Both the position numbers and the translations under genes were made by a program. From NCBI GenBank assembly GCA_900095095.1, contig FMBT01000323.1, positions 1 to 64,000 on the forward strand: a stretch of DNA of 64,000 nucleotides. The letters run 5' to 3'. Position 1 is the first letter of the stretch. Every line of letters begins with the position of its first letter. Source of the stretch: Fragilariopsis cylindrus CCMP1102 (lineage: Eukaryota > Bacillariophyta > Bacillariophyceae > Bacillariales > Bacillariaceae). Below are positions 11,595-21,800 of this stretch, in pieces. Below the pieces are notes generated by a model. The model saw only the letters and a list, made by a program, of their open reading frames with translations, was not told the DNA's origin and did not search any database.

Positions 11595-13734
11595 TAATGT
11601 AAATGTGATTGGATGTGAAGGGAAGTGGATGGGATGGGATGGGATTGAATACTATTTGTTACTACATGAATATATATATAGATAGATAGATGAAATATGA
11701 AATATGAAATACATTACCATATAACATCATTTACCATACAACTGCTTTCTTATATGTTTATTGAGTATGCCGTGTAGTATGATAGTGTTTACTTCCACTG
11801 TTCTCCTTCTTCTACGTTTGCGAACCCATTTTCTTTCCTATCATTCAATAGAAAATATTCGATTGATTCATCTAATACATTCGTGACACGAGTAAAACGC
11901 GACTACCGATTGCATTAAATCATTACAAAAACTGAGTAGAGTCGAGTCGAGTCGAGTCGAATCGAGTCGAATCAAATCAAATTAAATCAAATGAAGTCGA
12001 GTCTATTACAATGTACTTTATGATCACTGTATTTCTAATGGCAAATCTGACTCGCTCGACGTTGCTAGCTACAGTACAGTAGTTTAGTAGTGAACCGAAC
12101 AAGCTCCTATTTGTAGCTGCAGGTGTTTTTTTTGTGCCCGTACTCGCTCAGAACCAGATGCGAAACATTATGCCTAATGACAGGTTATGTGTCAAATAAT
12201 ACTTTTGAATTTATTCCGGCTCTCTTTTCGGTACCATCGCATACCATCGCATACCATCGCACACCATGCAATCTTCATCAATATTATAATTTTTACAGGT
12301 TGGTCGACAACGTCCTCTGCTGCAGTTACCACTACACTATGCTTGACCTTGATCCCAGACTCCAATCATCACTTTGGCATTTCGTAGTTTCTGTCACAGC
12401 GAACGACCGCATTATTGCGGTTGTTGACGACGACAAGTAGTAGTAGTAGTAGTAGTAGGTGTGTGGAAGAAGTAGTTGGTGGTTAGACAGGAGGGATACA
12501 TAGGACGTCAAGAACACAACATCATCACTATTGAGTATGATATAGGTATTTGATACAATTGGTTTTATGCAGCAGTTGGAATGGCAATAACGGGGGCAAC
12601 AACAACCAACGCACAAGTGATTCCAGGAGGTCTAGAAATGGCGTAATAACCCAACTGCTACGAGGAGGATTATATTATTCCACTTCAACGCCGTCATCGT
12701 CCGGGACCGGACACGTAGTACTAGCAATAAAGGTGCCGTTTTGGTGGTGATTTGAGGATGCTGCCGTGCGATTTTCGAATCATATTTCTAATAGATGGAC
12801 AGTAGTAGGTATGCATGATTTTTTACAACATGTAATTGAAAATATATTCATACTTATAACGCATCTACTGTACGATAATTTATGTACATTTTATATCGTC
12901 GCTCAACAACTCCTTATTTCGTTTTCCTCGCAGTATTTTCGACTTTGCTCGTGATTCGATTCATTCGATTGATTCGTGGTGCGCTTTCCGAATGATTTTT
13001 TTTTGTTTTTGAATTGTTGGCTGATTTTTGATTTCCCTCTTTCTTGTTTTAAAGACTAACAATTCTTCTCTCGTGATTCGATTGATTGATTCATTCAGTC
13101 GTATTCGATTGATTGATTCGATTGATTCATTCATTCATTCATTAATGTGGTCGTTGGACAGGCGACATCACATACTGGTACTAGGGTATGTCAGCCATTA
13201 TTATTCTTCCTATGACTGCCTAACTTACCCTATGTACCGGTAACTTACTATTATTATTAGTATAACGCAATACAGTGTATTGCTAGTACGGCACTATTCG
13301 TAACTTTTAGCATAATAAACGTAACTAGTATTATTGCGTCCTCGTAGCTACCTATACTATCTATTAGCTAAGGTAGGCAGGTAGGTAGTTAGGCAGAAGA
13401 ACATAACATAGACAACATGTACATTGTATGTAATGTGCTATCATCTCATTAACTATTAGCATTTGCGGTACTGTATTTATATACAAGCAGTAGTAGAGTA
13501 AAGTAGAATACGTATAGTGTATAGTGTTTCAAAAATTCATTATATTATATTATATTATATTTTATACAGTTATATATACATTGTTTTGTTTTGTAAATTT
13601 ATAATATTATGGGGGTACGTTACTGTACAGTATTATCTACAACTGTACTGCTGTATAGCTATCAAAAATGTGTGTAGTACGGTAGTACGGTTGTAGGAGG
13701 AGTTAAAGCTAAGCTTCACCTACACTTCACCTTA
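11595..13734. other. intergenic region between convergent genes
   Basis: Two genes point into it from both sides. It holds simple repeats: GAGTC/GAATC pentamers at about 11938-11990, an ATACCATCGC decamer series at about 12236-12268, TAG triplets at 12438-12458, ATTCATTC-type repeats around 13085-13145 and a TATAT-rich tract at 13530-13565. Open frames at 12123-12440 and 12550-12750 lack recognisable domains and are not called. Confidence 0.6.
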
Positions 13735-14607
13735 CTACCTACAATTACCAAAGAATTCTTGTTGATTTCGACGATTTCTTTTTCGACAAGAATTTCTACT
13801 ATCACGATTCAATTTATTACATTCCCGTCGTAATTCCCGTTCACAGTCTCGTTCACGTTCACAGTACAAGTCGGAGGATGGTGATTGTTCCGAAGAGGAT
13901 TGTTGTTGTAATTGTAATTGTGATTGTACAGGTACAGATGATGATGATTCTAATGATTGTTGTACAGATGATGATTCTGATATCGATGATGAGTATTGTG
14001 ATGAATGTTCGTCACTATCACTATCATCCTCTAAAGAAGAAACTGAATCACACGATGATGATAATGAGGATGATGATGATAATGAGGAGAATTGTTTAAA
14101 TAGAATGGATTTCCTTTCTTCCGATGATAATCTCATACTATCATTATTATTCTTTGTTGTTGTACATAATTTTAATTTTGTAGTCTCATATTCAGTAATT
14201 GGAATAAAGACTACAGTATTTACATTATAAGTCCAACCTAATTGAATTGGACAACCTTCTAAACAACAGGGATGATCTCCTAATACTTGTGGATACGACC
14301 GTATTTCACAAGTCCCAAAATGAACTCCACGTCCACGAACTGGAACTACTGGAACATTCATATTTATACACGTTGTGTCTGTATCTGTGTCCGTGTCTGT
14401 GTCAATACTGTTATCAGCCGTGATAAAAGTAGTAGTACTGGCCGTACTGGCACAACCAAGTTTCTGCGCTTTCTGTTTCCTAATACCATCATTGCGGCTA
14501 CAACGGCTGGACTTGTGATCTACACTTGTTGTACTGCCTGTACGCAAATGATGCAATTGCAACAGAAGTGAATTAATATTCGGTATTAATCGACTACGTC
14601 GTCCCAT
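13735..14607 (-). CDS. diatom-type conserved hypothetical protein (GDHPCCLEGCPIQLGW family)
   Basis: A 290-residue intact frame. The core, about residues 88-180, contains GVHFGTCEIRSYPQVLGDHP, then CCLEGCPIQLGWTYN, a short extended segment, YETTKLKL and SMRLSSEERKSIL. I recognise this as the common diatom pattern V-x-F-x-x-V-E-I-R-x-Y-x-x-x-L-G-D-(N/H)-P followed by G-P-P-(I/V)-x-L-G-W and a later R-L-S-x-x-E-R helix. Here the Asn of GDNP is His and two extra Cys are present. The N-terminus is basic. A Ser/Glu/Gln-rich low-complexity region follows the core, and the tail is Arg-rich and ends EFFGNCR, resembling the short terminal motif of the family. No biochemical function is known to me. 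The start is the first Met. Confidence 0.75.
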   Translation of the reverse strand: MGRRSRLIPNINSLLLQLHHLRTGSTTSVDHKSSRCSRNDGIRKQKAQKLGCASTASTTTFITADNSIDTDTDTDTDTTCINMNVPVVPVRGRGVHFGTCEIRSYPQVLGDHPCCLEGCPIQLGWTYNVNTVVFIPITEYETTKLKLCTTTKNNNDSMRLSSEERKSILFKQFSSLSSSSSLSSSCDSVSSLEDDSDSDEHSSQYSSSISESSSVQQSLESSSSVPVQSQLQLQQQSSSEQSPSSDLYCERERDCERELRRECNKLNRDSRNSCRKRNRRNQQEFFGNCR

Positions 14608-16162
14608 AATGAATAAAGAGTTGAGTTTGAGTTTGAGTTTGAGTGAAATTTAGTTGAAGCGTGTTATCTTGATCGTATTCGATACAAGTAGCAGCAAGAA
14701 CTGGAATTTGTGTTCCTTGTTGTTGTTGTAATTCTCATGAAAGGCCAATAAAACTTCTTATACTGGTATTATTATTATTATTATTATTGTTGCTTGTTAT
14801 TTATTATGAGAGGGTTGTGAGTGTTGTGAAATGAAGCGAATACTGTAGTCTTGCTTTTAATTTTGCTTTTGTCTTTGGTTGGTTATTATATTATTTGAAT
14901 ATAATATCGCTCAGGGTGTGTTGTTGTTGCTTGCTGCTGCCTGCTGTGATATTCGTCTCTCATGCAAATTGATGAGGGAGGCAGTACCGGTATTTGAGTA
15001 AGAATCGAGAGGCTGAGAGGCCCCGTTTACAAATAGCTACCGATCGTATGAAACTCCGTCCGATTTGGACGCTCACCACCTTCGTAAAAAAGAATGCATG
15101 TGCTGTAATGAAATTACGTTCTTCCTATTGGCTCTCGTGGCAGTCTACGGCGGTAGTATACAGTAGGAGGAATTCACGATTACCATAAATGTGCAATTGA
15201 TGACGCAAAATAACGAATGACGACGACGTGTTACGTGCTTAGTAAAAAAGAAATAATAATTGTTGGTTCACGACGCGATAACGAAATGAACAGCCGACAA
15301 ACAGACATCAATTCAAAAACGTACTTCTGACTGTCGACAAATAAATTATAAGAATACATAAGTAGATTTTAACAAAGAATTCCGTCACGTAGTACGGACG
15401 GACGACGGCATGCTAGATCAAAAAGAATTCTTTTTTTCAAATCCTTTTTAGTACTACTGTACTGCACATAATTAATTACACACACTGTGTAGATTGAACT
15501 GATCACTCTTTTTCTCCTTGACTTGACTTTCCTTTTGTCTTTTCTTTTTTGTGTACAGTCACTGAAAACAACAGATTCTAACTAAACATTTATTATTTGA
15601 TGGTGATGATGCGATGATATTGAGATACCTACCTCAAGGAGTGTTGTGTTGTTTGGTCATCATCCCACTCCACCCTACCTATCTCTTTCTGCCTACTATA
15701 AGGATGGATGGATGTGTTTGTGTAGATCTCTCTCTCTTTCTTCCTCTTTCTTCCTCTATCTCTCTCATACTCTCTCTCTCTCCCATACTCTCACTATTAT
15801 TCACTTCCTATATCTTCCTCTTTCTGTCAAATAATTAGTCATATCATGTGTGTGTGTGTTTGTTAGCATGCACTTGAGCACGCGTTCATGTGTCTGTCTT
15901 TCTGAGAGCGCTCTTTCCCCCCACTCTCCCTCTCTCTCTCCCTCTCATTGTCTCACTAGTATTCTCTCATTTCCAAACAAATGTAGTATACACATTAGTA
16001 GTATTATTGCTCTACACACATCTGGTTAGGTTTGTGGATTCATGATCCTGTCTGCCTAACTTTCTAGCTACATGTGGTGATGGGTAGGCAGGTGCATGCG
16101 TGTCATCCTACAATGTGTGGTGTGTAAAATTAATCCACCACATAATATTATATGTACATTCC

Positions 16163-16252
16163 AAGTGCTCTGTTGCTAACCATAGCATATACACCCGTGC
16201 GCATTTGAAGTGCCCGGTTGGTAACCATAGCATAGATACAGTGTGCATTTCT
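16163..16252. repeat. 45-bp tandem duplication
   Basis: Units begin AAGTGC at 16163 and 16208 and share GTTG-TAACCATAGCATA and TGTGCGCATTT/GTGTGCATTT. No coding capacity. Confidence 0.7.
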
Positions 16253-17261
16253 TGTCTTGTGTACGTGGAAACAGATTTTGTAGAGGGGGTCTGCCTACGC
16301 CTACTGAAATTGTACATTGGTAGGTAGGTACGATTTTGTGAATGATCATATTGGTCTTCTCCTGTTGCTTTCTGTGTAGTGGTCTTCTCCTGTTGTTGTT
16401 TTTGTAGAGCGCTCTGTCTATTCCATCCTCTCTCTATCACCCTCTCTCTTTCTTTCCCTCTAGTATTGGCATTAGTGTGCCTCACTATTATTCATCCTCT
16501 CTCTTTCTGAACTGACATTTATTAGCTAGAAATAGAAGAAACTTTACATGCTTTCTCACTTGTAAGGATTCACCATAATAAAAACTGTTTGCTACCACTT
16601 TGAGTGAGTTTTACTCCTGCCATGATGTACACTACAGGATTGATTTGTGCTGACTTGATGGATTGACAATTGATGTACAATTGGCTCCCCTACCACAGTA
16701 ATTTTACCTCTCACAGCCATTTAATTCTAGGCAAGAAATATGGTGCAAAAGAATGTAGTAGGATATATTATATGCTACCACAAAAATTATGCATCCATCA
16801 GCTAGGCAATATGAATAGGCAGGTTCCATCCCATTCTTTTGTTCAGATCTTGGATGAGGAGGTAGTATGTGCATATTAGTAGTTGTCAAAAAAACACCAT
16901 CATCATATCATCATATTATCTCAAACACACAATCAAAACACACAATCAAATGACAAAGAAGAATGACCTTAAAACAAGAAAGGGATTCATTGTAGGCATG
17001 AACCTTTTGACAATGGCAACCATGTAATAGAACAACAGCAAACAATACTCACAACATCTACTACCACCTACTATACCTTCTCTCATCATATGTGTACATA
17101 CCTTGATGTGTCCAGGCATGCATGTATGGCAATATGGAAGTAGCAGCAGCTTATTATTGTGTACCATGTTCCTCTTAGTAGGAAAAAAACACTTCTGCTA
17201 TTCATGCCTATACCTAACTTTACGCAGAAAATAATTGACCCCATACTATACATAGCATCAG

Positions 17262-18215
17262 TTTGTGGTGTGCATTTTGATGAAAAATATGGTTATTTGT
17301 GTGCATACCACCACCTCAGCAAAATCAAGTTTATTCCTTAACCACAGGTACAAAAAGTGGTAGGAGGGTAACACAATGTTCTAATAAGCTATGCGGATTC
17401 TAGTGCACCCAACCAAGAAAAAGTTGTCCTCTGAAACCATTTCAAATAAGATATTTTGTGGTGCATGTTGTTGAAAAATATAGTTATTTGTGTGCATACC
17501 ACCTCAGCAAAATCAAGTTTACTCCTTAACCACAGAAACAAAAAGGTGGTAGGAGGGTAACACAATGTTCAAGTAGGCTATGCGGAGGCTGCCTCACCCA
17601 ACCAGGAAAAAGTTGTCTTCTGCAACCATTTCAAATAAGATATGTTGTGGTGCATTTTGATAAAAAATATGGTTATTTGTGTGCATACCACCTCAGCAAA
17701 ATCAAGTTTACTTCTTAACCGCAGAAACAAAAAGGTGGTAGGAGGCAACTACAATATTCTATTACACTATGTGGATGCTAGTGCACCCGACCTAGAAGGT
17801 GTTGTCCTTTGCAACCATTTCAAATAAGATATTTTGTGGTGCATTTTGATAAAAAATATGGTTATTTATGTGCATACCACCACAGCAAAATCAATTTTAC
17901 TCCTTAACCGCAGGAACAAAAAGGTGGTAGGAGGGTAACACAATGTTCAAGTAGGCTATGCGGAGGCTGCCTCACCCAACCAGGAAAAAGTTGTCTTCTG
18001 CAACCATTTCAAATAAGATATGTTGTGGTGCATTTTGATGAAAAATATGGTTATTTATGTGCATACCACCTCAGCAAAATCAAGTTTACTCCTTAACCAC
18101 AGAAACAAAAAAGTGGTAGGAGGGTAACACAATGTTCAAGTAGGCTATGCGGAGGCTGCCGCACCCAACCAAGAAAAAGTTGTCCTCTGCAACCATTTCA
18201 AATGAGATATTTTGT
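17262..18215. repeat. 189-bp tandem repeat array, five units
   Basis: The word TTATTT(G/A)TGTGCATACCAC occurs at about 17291, 17482, 17671, 17860 and 18049, a period of 191 then 189, 189, 189. Each unit also carries TCAGCAAAATCAA, CCTTAACC-CAG, GTGGTAGGAGG, a CTATG(C/T)GGA block with CACCC-ACC, and GTTGTC-TCTG-AACCATTTCA. Units are highly similar; the third differs most, around 17745-17795. No frame is conserved across units, so it is a noncoding satellite-like array. Confidence 0.9.
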
Positions 18216-18411
18216 TGTGTGTACACATACATTTTAAGTCCCTAAAATGTGTGCTGTGTGTGAGTCTACATTATGAGATACCAGTAGGCTTACAAGACTA
18301 AGGAATATAAAATTCCTCCATCCAATAGGTCAATTGTAAATGTTGTACCTTATGTTTCCAAAAAAATGACTTTTTAGGTGTACACATTTGATGCTAAAGT
18401 TGTTAGTATAT

Positions 18412-18462
18412 ACTAGACTAACAAATACTAGTAAAATTCGGGCATGATTTAGTTTCTATATT
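18412..18462 (+). repeat. dispersed repeat, copy 2
   Basis: ACTAACAAATACTAGTAAAA, followed by GGGCATGATTTAGTTT, matches the first half of the copy at 9621-9703. It lies 450 bp upstream of LRR copy A. Confidence 0.65.
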
Positions 18463-18868
18463 AATTACTAGTTCATTCGACAAATCCCCCGGCGCGAAAA
18501 TTAAAAGAATGATGTTGTTGACAAAGTTTCGTAACAAGTACAGTAAATCAAAATTTAAGTAGTCATAATAATTTTTAGTACAACGAATCTTACTGATAAG
18601 CCCTTCAATATTCTCTAGAAGCTGACTAGAATAATGAGATCAAGCGAGAAAATTAATAATTATTTTGTGTTTGAAGCAAGTGATAACATCACAACATCGA
18701 TCACCACAATCCCTATCTCTATTGAATAATACAGTACACACATTAATTGTATCTTGTATACGTAGGCTCCAAGTAGACTTATAAAGCAGCGACAGGTACT
18801 GTAACGGGGCAACACCCTATATTGACAAACATCGCTCGTCGTGAAATACTAATATAAAATAAATAATC

Positions 18869-21800
18869 ATGATGATGACTAATAATAATAATGCACCATC
18901 ACGAAGACAGAATTCCAATTACGGCAACAACGACAATAACAATAATAGTAACACTGATATTACTGTTGCTGCTGAGTTGAATGCTGATAGTAAATTTAGT
19001 GGAGGAGAAGGAACCGGATATTTGATTTGTACGGGGAATAATAATAATAATAATAATGAAGATGACGAAGAAAATTTTGCCGCTGACTACGCTGATACTA
19101 CAACTGATGATAACGACGACGATGTTGTAATAGTTGAAGGCGACGATTTAGTAACAAGAGAACAACAACGAGATAGAGGAGATGACACTGATGAAGGTGA
19201 CGGAGGAGATGATGGAGATAACGATTTAAATACGAATAGAGCAACATATCCAGCCGATTGTTATTCATTCTTAGCACTATACAGTCCATTGGATCATTTG
19301 GGTTTCTGGTAAGCATTCCATTCTATTTTTGTTTCCCATTTAATGAGTAAACAGGATTGCGACACATGCGCACCTACCTACTGTACTGTATCATCATTTT
19401 CTTCGTACTATTTTTTTAAATCTCACACAATGCGTTCATATATTATATTCGTCATCCTTTCAATTCGATTCTTTGATTCGATTCTTCGATTCGATTTCGA
19501 TTTTTTTCGATTTCGATTTCGATTTCCATCTCGCTGTCCATCTCGAGAACAGGTCATTTGGATTTATGGTATGGTTGTTTCAGATTGCCTTCTTAGTCCT
19601 GTTAGTGTTACGTGTTGCTAGTAAAAATCATTCCACAACTGAAGGTACGTAAGATCTTAGTGCTATACTAGGTGCGCATACACTATACCCCGAAGTTGCT
19701 ATTTGCACATTTAATTAAAGTCAACTTACTTTGTTGTTGTTCTTTGTTGATGTTGATGTTGTTGTTGCTGCTGCTGCCGCTGGTATGAAAAATCTAAGAC
19801 GTTCCCAATCCTGATGATGGCATGCTGGCAGAGTTTATTCCAGCGAATGTACCAGCATTGGCAAGAACAACACAATTTTTTGCTTTAGTATCCTATTGCA
19901 TCTTTGCAGATGAATCCATTAGAGATGTTGTTACTGCTACTGAAACATTTCCTAAATTTTGTAAAGCAAAATCGGGTGATAAAGTACATTGTATGGTCTT
20001 TTCATGTGCATTGAGATTCACTCAAGGGATGGTACGTTTGTTGTTGTTGATTTAAAATAAAACGAACAAAGAGAACTATTTGAAGATTTCGTTTGTTACT
20101 ATTGAACTAACATATATATATCTTAACGGTATGCTTTGATTTGGTTTCGATTCTTGGAGTAAAGCTCGCGTGTCTCGTCGTTCTTCTGTTAGTGGTTAGT
20201 ACAACAGACATTGTTGATATTGTTTTGAATTTTACAGCTGTTAATTTTATTTCTGCTTTCGATGACGTAGGTAAGTAAAGATAACTACAATGAACTTATA
20301 TTGTTTGAAAAAAAAAGATAAACGACCACAAAAAAATCGCTAGAAAAATGGGACTGAAGTCAATGGAATCAATCGAACAAAAGCATAATGTACGCATAGA
20401 GAAAGAAATACTTAATCTATTTATTGTCTTTGCTTTCATCCAATTCATTCATTATTTATTACTACTGCTTCTCCTCCTGTAGCATTTGAATTGGCACAGG
20501 TAAGAATCAATATGTAAAATTTATAAAGGACAAATCACGAAGGAAGCAAGTCCAGTCAAATCGCAATTCGAAATCGTTAATTGTTGACCATCATTGCTGC
20601 TGCTGCTGCTATTCACCGTTGTTGTCGTCAAATAACTGAGTATTATGAAAAAGAAGACTCAATTTTTTCCTTTTTTTCTCTTTCAATTTACACTTCTCCT
20701 ATTGCTACTATTACGTGTTCTGCTACTGCTACGTGTACTGATACTAGTGGGGTAAATATGGTCCAAGTCTTAAAAAAGAAGCAAATCGAATTGAAAAGCT
20801 TCCTGTACCTGCTTGTATCTTTCGCAAATACGTAAGTACAAATGTTTCAAATTCGTTTTCGGTAAATTGTCGTTTTTCTTGTAACTCACATTATATTATT
20901 TGTTCTAGCAACACGTGCGTTACAGATACACTGTTATTCCTATTGCATTTGTTCTTTTAGCATGTATTACAACTGTTGCCATACGTCAAGACTCAAAACA
21001 TAGTTGGATCACAAACACTTTACGTGTCCAATTTGATTCAGACTCACCTTACGATATCTACTCGGGTTGTTATTATATGAACAATGACATTGAAAAACAT
21101 GATAAACGTTATATATATGAAGGTAATGGATATAATAGGAATGGATATAATGTTGATGCAGCCAAATTTGGGTACTGTAAGGAGAACCGTAAATGGTTTT
21201 TATTCAAAGGAAATAGTACATTAGCATGTGGAGCCGAAAATGTAGATATACTGATGTACTCTGACCAAACATACGACTTTGATATTTCTGTTACTTTTGA
21301 AGAACCTTGGGTACGTTGTATAAAAATATTCTGAACACAATATCTAGTTGTTTTCTAACGGATATAATTTACATCTTCCTCTTTCAATTCCAGTACTCAA
21401 GGACTGGCACACCACTCCAATTGTACTTCTTTGATGATGAAGAAAGCTTAGATGCCGAGCAGTGCAGTTCTTTCTTAGGAGATGGGGTAAGTACGCAATC
21501 ACATACAAAATATGGCAATATGGAGTTAAACATCTAAAAATCATTTCATTGCACTTAACTTAATCGTTTCTTCCATTTAGGTATGCAACCAAGATTTCAA
21601 TATACCTAGCTACAACTATGACGAAGGTGATTGCTGTGCAGCAACTTGCAATGAAATTCAGTGTGGGGTTGGAACAATGAAAAATACTTTTAATACAGAT
21701 ACTTTCGGTGATGGGTATCCAATGTGCAAAGGTAAGAACTACGTGTGTAAAAACGATCACACACAAAAATAGAAGGAAATACAATGTTTTGAGATTGAAT

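Larger units (their letters stand above)
14608..18868. other. 4.3-kb gene-free region, repeat-rich and partly CpG-poor
   Basis: No gene is supported. Features are CT-rich sequence at about 15725-15830 and 15910-15950, a 45-bp duplication at 16163-16252, a GGTCTTCTCCTGTTG duplication at about 16351-16405, a five-unit 189-bp tandem array (17262-18215) and one dispersed repeat copy (18412-18462). From about 16440 to 18420 CpG dinucleotides are rare by eye, unlike flanking DNA. Confidence 0.6.

Noticed and set aside
12123-12440. 105-codon plus-strand frame
   Set aside because: Passes through a decamer repeat and lacks protein-like composition or motifs.
17262-18215. CRISPR-like interpretation of the 189-bp array
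   Set aside because: Units are contiguous and similar over their whole length, with no unique spacers, and the genome is eukaryotic.
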